Made by a program: the position numbers and the translations under genes. 30,037 nt of DNA from JAKOQB01 sp036824465 (lineage in GTDB: Bacteria > Pseudomonadota > Gammaproteobacteria > Burkholderiales > Burkholderiaceae_F), in assembly GCA_036824465.1 (NCBI GenBank), contig DAITAC010000051.1, positions 1 through 30,037 of the forward strand. Direction: 5' to 3'. The notes under the pieces were generated by a model. The model worked only from the letters and a program-made list of their open reading frames with translations, was not told the DNA's origin and did no database searches. Shown here one piece after another: positions 1-8,223 of the stretch (the stretch's first letter is position 1; each line of letters starts with the position of its first letter).

Positions 1-28
1 TTCTGAACCGGATCGACGCTTTCACTTC

Positions 29-57
29 GCGCCGGCAGTGCCGGCGCTTTTGTTTTT
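29..57 (+). terminator. Rho-independent terminator upstream of dprA
   Basis: Perfect 8-bp inverted repeat (GCGCCGGC, loop AGT, GCCGGCGC) followed directly by TTTTGTTTTT. This is a textbook intrinsic terminator. It would end a plus-strand gene lying mostly left of the window; a possible stop codon TGA sits at 4-6. It ends only five bases before the dprA start codon. Confidence 0.85.
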
Positions 58-62
58 GACGC

Positions 63-1172
63 ATGGAAGCTTCAGAGCGCGCGGCCTGGCTTCGACTTTC
101 GTTGACGCCCGACGTTGGGCCGCGAACTGCGCGCGCGCTGCTCGGTGCCTTCGGTCTGCCCGCGGCGATCTTTGATGCCAGCGCGGCAGCGCTTGCGCGC
201 TACGTGCCCCAGGCGCTGGCACAGACGCTTGCCGGTCCCGCCGACCCGTCGATCACGCATGCCATCGCACATGCGGAAGCATGGCTCGGCGCGGACACTG
301 CACACGTCCTTGTCACACTCGCCGATGCTGAGTACCCGCAGGCGCTGCTCGCGACGCCCGATCCGCCGGCGCTGCTGTATGCGATCGGCCGGCTCGACCT
401 CCTCAATCGTCCCGCGCTGGCGATCGTCGGCAGCCGCAACGCGACGCGGCAGGGAACGGACACCGCCGCCGCATTTGGGCAACGCCTGGCACACGCTGGA
501 CTGACAATTGTCAGTGGCCTTGCATTGGGCATCGATGCGGCGGCACATCGCGGCGCCCTGCAAGCAGCGGACGAAGGCGCGGACGCGTCAACCGTCGCTG
601 TGGTGGGCACCGGCGTCGACGTGGTCTATCCGGCGTCAAACAGGGCACTCACGCAGGCGATTCGCGGCCGCGGTGTCGTGATCTCCGAGTTCGCGCTCCG
701 CACGCCCGGCATTGCGCACAACTTCCCGCGTCGCAATCGGATCATTGCCGGCCTTGCGCGCGGCGTGCTGGTGGTGGAGGCGGCGCTGCGGTCTGGTTCG
801 CTGATCACGGCGCGGCTGGCCGCCGAGGCGGGACGTGAAGTCTTCGCGGTGCCGGGGTCGATCCACTCCCCGATGGCCAAGGGCTGCCATCGCCTGATCA
901 AGGATGGCGCCAAGCTGGTCGAGGAAGCCGCCGACATCCTCGATGAACTGAAGATCGCGACCGGACGCGCGCCGCGCGCTGCGGCAGCGCCGGTTTCGTC
1001 GGCGCCCGACAATGCCCTGCTCGCCGCAATGGGCCACGACCCGGTTGATCTAGACACGCTGGCCGCGCGCACCGGCCGCGATGCCGGCAGCCTGACGGCC
1101 GAACTGCTCGAACTCGAGCTGGCCCAAGATGTTGAGCGTCTGCCGGGTAACCGCTACCAAAGGTTGCGGTAA
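63..1172 (+). CDS. dprA: DNA-processing protein DprA (Smf family)
   Basis: DprA binds incoming single-stranded DNA during natural transformation and loads RecA on it. The 369-residue protein has an N-terminal helical domain (about 1-70), then the Rossmann-like DNA-binding domain with VGSRN (122-126), SGLALGID (151-158), NFPRRNRIIAGL (220-231) and SGSLITA (244-250). A winged-helix C-terminal domain follows (about 315-369). Length and motif order are normal for the family. The ATG at 63 is the only credible start, although no Shine-Dalgarno sequence precedes it and a terminator T-tract ends five bases upstream. The smg gene follows 55 bases after the stop, a neighbour pair widespread in proteobacteria. 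Identity is certain from motifs; activity in transformation is inferred from the family. Confidence 0.96.
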   Translation: MEASERAAWLRLSLTPDVGPRTARALLGAFGLPAAIFDASAAALARYVPQALAQTLAGPADPSITHAIAHAEAWLGADTAHVLVTLADAEYPQALLATPDPPALLYAIGRLDLLNRPALAIVGSRNATRQGTDTAAAFGQRLAHAGLTIVSGLALGIDAAAHRGALQAADEGADASTVAVVGTGVDVVYPASNRALTQAIRGRGVVISEFALRTPGIAHNFPRRNRIIAGLARGVLVVEAALRSGSLITARLAAEAGREVFAVPGSIHSPMAKGCHRLIKDGAKLVEEAADILDELKIATGRAPRAAAAPVSSAPDNALLAAMGHDPVDLDTLAARTGRDAGSLTAELLELELAQDVERLPGNRYQRLR

Positions 1173-1227
1173 GGGCGACATCGCTGTTTGCGTCGCCTGG
1201 CCGAACCCGATAAAGTTCACGCAATCG

Positions 1228-1686
1228 ATGTTTGATGTCCTCGTCTACCTGTACGAAAACTACGGTGCGCTGAACGCCTGCCCCGACGGTGACGCGTTGA
1301 CCAAGAAACTCGCGGCTGCGGGTTTCGACGAGGAAGAGATCACCGACGCGATCGCCTGGCTGCAGGGACTGCAGCGCGTGACCCAGGACTCGAAGGTTCT
1401 GCGCGAGCCGACGCAAGGCGCGTATCGCGTCTATGCCGGCTTTGAGACGAGCCGGCTCGGCGCCGAAGCGGTGACCTTTCTTTCCTTCCTCGAGGCAAGC
1501 GGTGAACTGAATCCGACCCAGCGCGAGATCGTGGTCGAACGCGCGCTGGCGATTGACGACTCGCCCGTGCCGTTGATCAAGCTGAAGGTGATCGTGCTGA
1601 TGGTCCTCTGGAGTCAGCAGGCCGACGTCGACATCCTGCTGCTGGAGGAACTGCTGGACGATGGCGAGGATCGGTTGCTGAATTGA
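1228..1686 (+). CDS. smg: Smg/DUF494 family protein
   Basis: This 152-residue acidic, helical protein begins MFDVLVYLYENY, the characteristic N-terminus of the Smg (DUF494) family. The ATG at 1228 was chosen because the family starts here; the in-frame extension back to 1129 overlaps the end of dprA and does not resemble the family. No enzymatic motif is visible and the biochemical role of Smg is not established. Its position between dprA and a topoisomerase gene matches the order in many beta- and gammaproteobacteria, so it is probably co-transcribed with dprA. Two hairpins, one followed by a T-tract, separate it from topB. Confidence 0.93.
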   Translation: MFDVLVYLYENYGALNACPDGDALTKKLAAAGFDEEEITDAIAWLQGLQRVTQDSKVLREPTQGAYRVYAGFETSRLGAEAVTFLSFLEASGELNPTQREIVVERALAIDDSPVPLIKLKVIVLMVLWSQQADVDILLLEELLDDGEDRLLN

Positions 1687-1732
1687 ACGCATCACGCTCG
1701 ATCCGGTAACTGCCTCTTCGTCTTGGCGCAAA

Positions 1733-1763
1733 GGGGGCGCGAAGCCCCGCTTGGCTTCCCCCC
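1733..1763 (+). other. Bulged hairpin downstream of smg
   Basis: GAAGCC (1741-1746) pairs with GGCTTC (1753-1758) around a six-base loop, and an outer GGGGG/CCCCC stem pairs across a three-base bulge. No T-tract follows. It may stabilise the 3' end of the dprA-smg transcript. The structure is seen in the sequence; the role is a guess. Confidence 0.45.
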
Positions 1764-1782
1764 TGCATTCAGTGTTAGTCTG

Positions 1783-1820
1783 AAAAAAGAAGGCCGCCGT
1801 TGATGGCGGTTTCTTTTTCG
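1783..1820 (+). terminator. Intrinsic terminator between smg and topB
   Basis: CCGCC (1794-1798) pairs with GGCGG around a short GTTGAT loop. Flanking A-rich (AAAAAGAA) and T-rich (TTCTTTTT) arms extend the stem with one bulge. The flanking tracts would make it work in both directions. It most likely ends the dprA-smg transcript. It stops about twelve bases before the topB ATG, so topB needs a start site very close to its own start codon, or readthrough. Confidence 0.75.
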
Positions 1821-1831
1821 CCGTCCGTACG

Positions 1832-4489
1832 ATGAGCAAGACACTGATCATTGCCGAAAAACCCTCCGTCGCCGCCGATATCGCGCGCGCGCTGGGAGGA
1901 TTCACCAAGCAACAGGACTTCTACGAGTCTGACGACTACGTACTGTCGTCGGCCGTCGGCCATCTGCTGCAACTGTCCAATCCGGTCGAGGTGGCGCGCG
2001 GCAAGTGGAGCTTCTCGCACCTGCCGATGATCCCGCCCGCCTTCGACGTCGCGCCCATCGACAAGAAGGCCGAAGATCGCCTGAAGCTGCTGACGCGGCT
2101 GATCAAGCGCAAGGACGTGACGCATCTGATCAACGCCTGCGACGCCGGCCGCGAAGGCGAGCTGATCTTTCGCTACATCGTGCAGCATGCCAGGGCCAGA
2201 CAGCCGATCAGGCGCCTTTGGCTGCAATCGATGACGCCGGCTGCAATTCGCGAGGCGTTTTCCGAGCTGCGCCCCGACGCGGAAATGCAGCGGCTTGAAG
2301 ATGCAGCACGCTCGCGGGCCGAGGCCGACTGGCTGGTCGGCATCAACGGCACGCGTGCGCTGACCGCGTTCAACAGCAAGGACGGCGGCTTCTTTCTCAC
2401 CACCGTCGGCCGAGTGCAGACACCCACGCTCGCGCTGGTGGTCGAGCGCGAGGAAAAGATTCAGCAGTTCGTGCCGCGCGATTACTGGGAAGTGCGCGCC
2501 ACATTTGGCGCCAAAGCAGGCTCCTATGACGGCCGCTGGTTCGACCCCGACTTCAAGAAAAAGGACGACGAGCCGGAGGGACGCGCCGAGCGCCTGTGGG
2601 ACAAGGCACGCGCCGAGGCGATCGTCGCCGCCTGCGCCGGCAAGTCCGGCACGGTCAGCGAAGAATCGAAGCCGAGCACGCAGACGCCGCCGCTGCTGTT
2701 CGATCTGACCTCGCTGCAGCGCGAGGCCAACGGACGTTTCGGGTTCTCGGCCAAGACGACATTGTCGCTGGCGCAGGCGCTGTATGAGAAGCACAAGGCG
2801 CTTACGTATCCGCGCACCGATTCGCGCGCGCTGCCGGAGGACTATGTCAAGGTCGCCAGGCAGACCGTCGCCGAGCTCGTCAGAGCGCGCAGCTACGCGC
2901 CATTTGCCAAGGCGATCCAGAAGAACGACTGGGTACGGCCAAACAAGCGCATCTTTGACAACGCCAAGGTGTCGGACCACTTCGCGATCATCCCGACGCT
3001 GCAGGAACCCAGGCATCTGACCGAGGCGGAAGCAAAGATCTACGACCTCGTGGTCAAGCGCTTCCTGGCCATCTTTCATCCGGCCGCCGAGTACCTGGTC
3101 ACGACGCGTATCACCACGGTCGAGTCGCAACAATTCAAGACCGAAGGCAAGGTGTTGGTCGAAGCCGGGTGGCTTGCGGTCTATGGCAAGGAGGCGCAGG
3201 AAGACCAGGCCACGCTGGTGAAAGTCGATGCCGGCGAGCGCGTGAAGACGGAGGCAATCGAAGCGGTCGCGCTGCAGACCAAACCTCCCGCGCGCCTGAC
3301 TGAAGCCACGTTGCTGTCCGCGATGGAAGGCGCGGGCAAGTCCATCGACGACGAGGAACTGCGCGCCGCCATGGCCGGCAAGGGGCTGGGCACGCCGGCC
3401 ACGCGCGCCGCGACCATCGAAGGGCTGATCAACGAGCAGTACCTGGTGCGCGACGGGCGCGAGCTGCATCCGACCGCGAAGGCGTTTCAGCTGCTGCGTG
3501 CGCTGCGCGGCTTTGGCGTCGACGATCTCGATGCGCCCGAGCTGACGGGAGAGTGGGAGTTCAAGCTCGCACAGATGGAGCGCGGGAAACTGAAGCGCGA
3601 CGCGTTCATGAAAGAAATCGCGGCGATGACCAGGGACATCGTCGAGCGGATACGGAAAGGCGCGGACAGGGGCGAGGTGCCCGGCGACTACGTGACACTG
3701 AAGACCAAGTGCCCGCGCTGTGGCGGAACGGTCAAGGAAAACTATCGACGCTTCGCCTGCGCGAAATGCGATTTCTCGATCAGCAAGCATCCGGGCAGCC
3801 GTTTCTTCGAGATCGCGGAAGTCGAGCAGTTGCTGCGTGACAGGCAGATCGGGCCGTTGACCGGATTTCGCAGCAAGATCGGGCGCCCGTTTTCCGCCGT
3901 CCTGAAGATCACGCCCGAGTTCAAACTGGAGTTCGACTTCGGCAACGCGCCCGCGGGCGACGACGGTGGCGCCCCGGTCAGCTTCGAGGGACTGACACCG
4001 CTTGGCGCCTGCCCCAAGTGCCGCGCCCGCGTATTCGAGCAGCCGATGGCCTACGTGTGCGAGAACTCGGTTGGTGCTGTGCGCAGTTGCGATTTTCGCT
4101 CTGGCAAGGTGATCCTGCAGCAGCCAGTCGAAGTCGAGCAGATGCGCAAGCTCCTCGCAGAAGGCAGGACCGATCCGCTGCGCGGCTTCGTGTCCAATCG
4201 CACGCGGCGCAAGTTCTCGGCACAGCTGGTGAAGAAACCCGACGGCACGATCGGCTTCGAGTTCGCGCCGCGCGCTCCGGCCAAGGTCGTCAAGAAGGAC
4301 ACGGCGGCGGAACCCGCGGCGCTGTATGGCAAAGCGGCCAGCAAGAAGGCTGCGGCACGCGCGCCCGCGGTCGAACCGGAAGTCAAGAAGGTGCCGCGCA
4401 AGACCAAGGCGATCAAAACCGCCGCAAAACGGACGGTGAAGGCGAAGAAAGCGCCGGCGCGCGCCGCGAAGAAGCGCTCGACACGCTGA
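1832..4489 (+). CDS. topB: DNA topoisomerase III
   Basis: Type IA topoisomerase that passes single strands through a transient break and decatenates DNA. The 885-residue protein opens with the TOPRIM motif IIAEKPSVA (6-14) and has DAGREGE at 104-110 for metal binding. The catalytic tyrosine is Tyr326 in ALTYPRTDSR. Two zinc-ribbon-like regions follow, with C627/C630/C643/C646 and C727/C730/C743/C753. The last 65 residues or so are a Lys/Ala/Pro-rich basic tail resembling histone H1-like tails. E. coli TopB is about 650 residues, so the C-terminal part is a long extension. The start at 1832 gives the family N-terminus but lacks a clear Shine-Dalgarno. Long open frames on the opposite strand here are GC-driven shadows. 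Confidence 0.96.
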   Translation: MSKTLIIAEKPSVAADIARALGGFTKQQDFYESDDYVLSSAVGHLLQLSNPVEVARGKWSFSHLPMIPPAFDVAPIDKKAEDRLKLLTRLIKRKDVTHLINACDAGREGELIFRYIVQHARARQPIRRLWLQSMTPAAIREAFSELRPDAEMQRLEDAARSRAEADWLVGINGTRALTAFNSKDGGFFLTTVGRVQTPTLALVVEREEKIQQFVPRDYWEVRATFGAKAGSYDGRWFDPDFKKKDDEPEGRAERLWDKARAEAIVAACAGKSGTVSEESKPSTQTPPLLFDLTSLQREANGRFGFSAKTTLSLAQALYEKHKALTYPRTDSRALPEDYVKVARQTVAELVRARSYAPFAKAIQKNDWVRPNKRIFDNAKVSDHFAIIPTLQEPRHLTEAEAKIYDLVVKRFLAIFHPAAEYLVTTRITTVESQQFKTEGKVLVEAGWLAVYGKEAQEDQATLVKVDAGERVKTEAIEAVALQTKPPARLTEATLLSAMEGAGKSIDDEELRAAMAGKGLGTPATRAATIEGLINEQYLVRDGRELHPTAKAFQLLRALRGFGVDDLDAPELTGEWEFKLAQMERGKLKRDAFMKEIAAMTRDIVERIRKGADRGEVPGDYVTLKTKCPRCGGTVKENYRRFACAKCDFSISKHPGSRFFEIAEVEQLLRDRQIGPLTGFRSKIGRPFSAVLKITPEFKLEFDFGNAPAGDDGGAPVSFEGLTPLGACPKCRARVFEQPMAYVCENSVGAVRSCDFRSGKVILQQPVEVEQMRKLLAEGRTDPLRGFVSNRTRRKFSAQLVKKPDGTIGFEFAPRAPAKVVKKDTAAEPAALYGKAASKKAAARAPAVEPEVKKVPRKTKAIKTAAKRTVKAKKAPARAAKKRSTR

Positions 4490-4519
4490 CGCGCGTGGAA
4501 GCTGTTGTCGCCCTGCCGT

Positions 4520-5743
4520 TTAAACCATGCTCTGCAGTGCGTCGGCGGCGGCGAGCGCCTGAAGCAAGGCGGAATTGATCGCCGCCGGCGGCGCGGTCAC
4601 AGTGTCAGTCGGGATCGCTTCAGTCGCCCCTTCAAGCGCACGCGCCAGCCGCAGGAATGGCGCCACTGGACCCGCGTTGTTGAGCACCGCGTCGACAATC
4701 GAACGCGGCAGTTCAATCGACCCGAACAACTCCTGCACGGATACGCCGGTGATCCGATCGAGCAGGGAAAACGCGCCCGCCACGAAGCCTTCTTCGGCGA
4801 CATCACGCGCATCCAGCGCCTGGGCCAGGTTTTCAATGAAGAACCCGCGCGCGACGGCCGCCTGGATCTGCGGCAGCGCGCGACTGCCTTTCGACGCAAT
4901 CACCAGGAGCAGGATCAGCCATTTCAGCAAACGCTTGTAACCGAGCAGCGTGATCGCCTGCGTCACCGAACCGATCGGCGTCCCGCGCCGGAATGCGGAA
5001 CTGTTGGCAAGCGTGATCAACAGGTACGCCAGCACCGGCTCGGCCCTGAAGGCGCGTTCGAGATCCGCCGTGTCGGCCTCGGCTTGCAGCAGGCGCACGA
5101 GTTCCAGCACCGTTTTCTGCGCCGGCTGCAACGCACCCGGCGCATCCGGCACTGCTTCATCGATCGGCCAGCCAACGACTGCATGCGCACCCCCGGCGAA
5201 CGCCTGCTCCGCCTCGGCGCGCGTCTTGTTGCCGCAAGCCAGCCAGCCGATCCCCGTCAACACGCTCATCCGCACCTGGGCGTTTGCCAGCGCATACTGA
5301 AACAGGCCGGCGATACGCGCATCGACTGTCTGCCCTGCTGTTGCGCGCAGTACCAGCCGCGTGCCGTGGCGCTGCACATCGCGCAGCCGCGTGATCTGCG
5401 CTGCGTCGGCCAGCGCGTCCGCGCCGATTTCGAGCAGCACATTGCGCGGCGCGGTCCAGCCCAGCAGTGTGTCATCGAATTCAAATCCCAGCGGCGCCAG
5501 CACGACGAGTCCGCGCGGAAAGGGCGCGCCCCCATTGGCCTCGAATCCGCCAATTACCGAGGACAGCACGCGCGGCAACACGTCGGAGCCGTCGGATGCC
5601 GCCGCGGCGCGCCGCAGTGCCAGCCGTACACCGATTGGTCGGTGATCGCGCGCGACGATCGCGCTCCACGTCGCGCGGATCAAGTGCAGCATGTCGGGCG
5701 CGGGAGGCTCGCCATTGCCTCGGTTTTCGGGTGCTGCGTACAC
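4520..5743 (-). CDS. Degenerate EAL-HDOD signalling protein
   Basis: This 407-residue cytoplasmic protein has two parts. Residues about 40-195 look like a decayed EAL (c-di-GMP phosphodiesterase-type) domain, recognisable by the segment around NVLLEI (101-106) and the closing VVGWPIDE (189-196), but the catalytic EAL signature and metal ligands are not visible. Residues about 205-395 form an HDOD domain, with the helical AEPVLAYLLITLANSSAF region and the LLGYKRLLKWL helix. The layout matches YuxH/CdgJ-type proteins that act in motility or chemotaxis signalling rather than as enzymes. A GTG start at 5743 is preferred because TGGAG lies about five bases upstream; an ATG 17 codons inside is the alternative. 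It converges on topB and diverges from the next plus-strand unit. Confidence 0.85.
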   Translation of the reverse strand: MYAAPENRGNGEPPAPDMLHLIRATWSAIVARDHRPIGVRLALRRAAAASDGSDVLPRVLSSVIGGFEANGGAPFPRGLVVLAPLGFEFDDTLLGWTAPRNVLLEIGADALADAAQITRLRDVQRHGTRLVLRATAGQTVDARIAGLFQYALANAQVRMSVLTGIGWLACGNKTRAEAEQAFAGGAHAVVGWPIDEAVPDAPGALQPAQKTVLELVRLLQAEADTADLERAFRAEPVLAYLLITLANSSAFRRGTPIGSVTQAITLLGYKRLLKWLILLLVIASKGSRALPQIQAAVARGFFIENLAQALDARDVAEEGFVAGAFSLLDRITGVSVQELFGSIELPRSIVDAVLNNAGPVAPFLRLARALEGATEAIPTDTVTAPPAAINSALLQALAAADALQSMV

Positions 5744-6089
5744 GGGTTCTCCACAATTGCGCTTTGATCCAGCGCGCAGAAGCTTTGCTCGTGCGTGCTC
5801 GATGGCCAGTGCACTTAAGCGCGAGGCCGACAGGGACGGGACAGTGACTGCACACCTGCCCGGCGCGGGTTTGCGCCTTTTCCCCGTCTAGTGGTTACTC
5901 GGCATGGTCAAGGCGCTACTTGAGGTGCAAGGAGCGCGTTGATCCCTCGAACTTGGTCGGATTTCCGGGCAATCAGGCCGCAACTGGTCTGCCATGGCGC
6001 GCGTGAGACAATCGCGCGCCTCGATTTCGACCTTCCCCTGCCACCGCTGCCGCCGCGGCCGCACACCCAGCGTGTCACGCGCACCATCC
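5744..6089. other. Divergent intergenic region
   Basis: About 346 bases separate the minus-strand EAL-HDOD gene from the plus-strand spermidine-synthase-like gene, so promoters for both should lie here. I see no confident -35/-10 pair. A weak GGCGC/GCGCC hairpin followed by TTTT occurs at 5862-5881. The frames open through this stretch are rich in Arg, Ser and Pro and do not look like protein. Confidence 0.6.
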
Positions 6090-8216
6090 ATGCCGCTGTT
6101 CGCTCTTACGATCCTGTTGTCCGCGTTTTTGCTGTTTCTGGTGCAGCCGATCGTCGCCAAGCAGATCCTGCCGTGGTTTGGCGGCACATCGGCCGTCTGG
6201 ACGACCTGCCTGGTCTTCTTTCAGGTGCTGCTGCTGGCCGGCTACACCTATTCGCATCTGCTGACGCGCAGGCTCACGCCACGGAGCCAAGCGAACGTGC
6301 ACATTGCGCTGCTGGTGGCAAGTCTGGCATTTCTGCCGATCATTCCGCGCGAGTTCCTCAAGCCGGCGGGCGAAGAGGATGCGGCGCTGCGCATCATCGT
6401 GTTGCTCGCCGCCACGATCGGGTTGCCGTACTTCCTGCTGTCCACCACCGGCCCGCTGCTGCAGAAGTGGGTCGCGCATCGGTTTGAGGAAAAGACCGTC
6501 TATCGGCTTTTCGCGCTTTCAAATTTCGGCTCGCTGATCGGTCTGCTGGCGTTTCCCTTCGCGATCGAACCCTTTGCCTCTTCACGCATGCAAAGCTACG
6601 TCTGGAGCGGCGGCTACCTGCTGTTCGTGCTGGCGTGCGTGGCTTCCGCGTGGCACGCGCGGCGGCGGCCGGTCGCGCCCGCGGAGCCGATCCTCGGCGG
6701 TGGCGGCATTGACACGCACGGCGCGCGCGCGAACGAGGTCAGCAGCGTGGCCGCAGGGCACAGCGATACACCTCCCACCGTGGCGAATTACGCGCTCTGG
6801 CTCGTGTTGTCAGCGCTTGGTTCAATCGTGCTGCTCGCCGCGACGAGCCACATGACGCAGAACATTGCGTCGGTTCCGTTCCTGTGGGTGCTGCCGCTGG
6901 CGCTTTATCTGCTCAGCTTCGTGATTGCGTTCGAGGGTCGCGGCGGGCGTGGCTGGTATGACCGGCGCTGGTGGCTGTTTCCAACGCTGGCCGTGCTGGT
7001 GGCGATGGCCTGGGGGCTGTCAGTGAGCCGCGGCGTGCTCGACGTGGGCGTGGCGATTCCGCTGTACAGCCTGGGGGTGCTTTTCGCGTGCGTGTTCTGT
7101 CATGGCGAACTCGCGCACCGCAAGCCCGCGCCGCGCTACTTGACCCACTTCTATCTGATGCTGTCGCTCGGCGGCGCGCTGGGCGGGATGTTTGTCGGGC
7201 TGATCGCACCACGGATCTTCCCCGCCTACTACGAACTGCCGTTGGCGCTCGCGGCGCTCGCGGCACTGGCGATCTGGTTTGCATGGGACGTGAAGGCACT
7301 GATCGGTCCGGCACTGGTTGCCTCGATCGCGACTTCGTACTACGGCTGGACCTATCTCGAGTTCCTGAAGAATGACACGCTGATCATGAAGCGCAACTTC
7401 TACGGGATGCAGCGGGTGAAGATCCAGGGCAGCGGCGAGCTTGAGGTGCGGCGCCTGCTGCACGGCGTGATCCTGCATGGCGAGCAGTTCGCGCGCGGCC
7501 CGAACAAGCTCGAACCCGGCACCTACTATGCACGCACCTCGGGCGTCGGACTGGCCATCGCCGCCAGGCAGAGTCGCGGCCCGGTGCGGCTGGGCGTGGT
7601 TGGGCTTGGCGTGGGAACACTCTCCGCATACGGCCGTGCCGGCGACGTGGTGCGCTTCTACGAGCTCGATCCCGACGTTCTCGAACTGGCGCAGCACCGC
7701 TTCTGGTACCTGAAGGCGACACCGGCGACGCTCGAGTTCGCGCTCGGCGATGCGCGCCTGTCGATGGAGCGCGAGCTGAAACTCAACCAGCCACAGCGCT
7801 TCGACGTGCTGGCGATCGATGCGTTTTCCAGCGACTCGATTCCGGTGCACCTGATCACGAAGGAGGCGATCGAGATCTACGCACGCGAGATCGCCGCCGA
7901 CGGCATCATTGCGGTGCATGTCTCGAATCGGTTCCTCGATCTCAAGCCGGTGCTGGCCAACATCGGCGCGGCGACCGGACTTGCGGTGCGCCTGATCTCG
8001 GATGCGCCCTCGGACGAAAGCGGCGCATCGAACACCGACTGGGTGCTGATCGCAAGGGATGCAAAGGTATTCGACCACCCTACGCTGGCGGAGAAGGCAG
8101 AGACGATCGACTCGCGCCCGGAGTTTTCGCTGTGGACGGATCAGTTCAACAACCTGATCGATGTGCTGAAGACCCACCCGCTCACGGAACTGAAGTCACT
8201 GCTGACGCCCGACTGA
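6090..8216 (+). CDS. Membrane-fused spermidine-synthase-like protein
   Basis: This 708-residue protein has two halves. The N-terminal part (about 1-430) carries roughly ten to twelve hydrophobic segments and begins MPLFALTILLSAFLLF, followed by the VQPIVAKQILPWFGG block typical of membrane-fused spermidine-synthase homologues. The C-terminal part is a Rossmann aminopropyltransferase/methyltransferase-like domain with a glycine-rich nucleotide-binding loop GLGVGTL near residue 504, an acidic ELDPD about 20 residues later, and DAFSSDSIP near residue 577 at the position of the catalytic aspartate region. The ATG at 6090 starts the first membrane helix; the in-frame ATG at 5994 would add an Arg/Ser-rich leader. 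The substrate is unknown: family members are annotated as polyamine synthases by homology only. The kinase-like gene follows seven bases later. Confidence 0.87.
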   Translation: MPLFALTILLSAFLLFLVQPIVAKQILPWFGGTSAVWTTCLVFFQVLLLAGYTYSHLLTRRLTPRSQANVHIALLVASLAFLPIIPREFLKPAGEEDAALRIIVLLAATIGLPYFLLSTTGPLLQKWVAHRFEEKTVYRLFALSNFGSLIGLLAFPFAIEPFASSRMQSYVWSGGYLLFVLACVASAWHARRRPVAPAEPILGGGGIDTHGARANEVSSVAAGHSDTPPTVANYALWLVLSALGSIVLLAATSHMTQNIASVPFLWVLPLALYLLSFVIAFEGRGGRGWYDRRWWLFPTLAVLVAMAWGLSVSRGVLDVGVAIPLYSLGVLFACVFCHGELAHRKPAPRYLTHFYLMLSLGGALGGMFVGLIAPRIFPAYYELPLALAALAALAIWFAWDVKALIGPALVASIATSYYGWTYLEFLKNDTLIMKRNFYGMQRVKIQGSGELEVRRLLHGVILHGEQFARGPNKLEPGTYYARTSGVGLAIAARQSRGPVRLGVVGLGVGTLSAYGRAGDVVRFYELDPDVLELAQHRFWYLKATPATLEFALGDARLSMERELKLNQPQRFDVLAIDAFSSDSIPVHLITKEAIEIYAREIAADGIIAVHVSNRFLDLKPVLANIGAATGLAVRLISDAPSDESGASNTDWVLIARDAKVFDHPTLAEKAETIDSRPEFSLWTDQFNNLIDVLKTHPLTELKSLLTPD

Positions 8217-8223
8217 CCGCGTC

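Noticed and set aside
1775..3790. Long open frame on the minus strand opposite topB (671 codons)
   Set aside because: It is antisense to a certain gene, rich in Arg, Gln and Leu, with no recognisable domain. High GC removes stop codons from this frame.
4505..5767. 420-codon plus-strand frame opposite the EAL-HDOD gene
   Set aside because: Arg/Gln/His-rich shadow; the minus-strand frame has HDOD features and a ribosome-binding site.
5862..5881. Weak hairpin GGCGC/GCGCC followed by TTTT
   Set aside because: Only five base pairs and no plus-strand gene upstream that would need a terminator.
7020..8177. 385-codon minus-strand frame opposite the spermidine-synthase-like gene
   Set aside because: Shadow frame with low-quality composition; the plus-strand protein has clear motifs.
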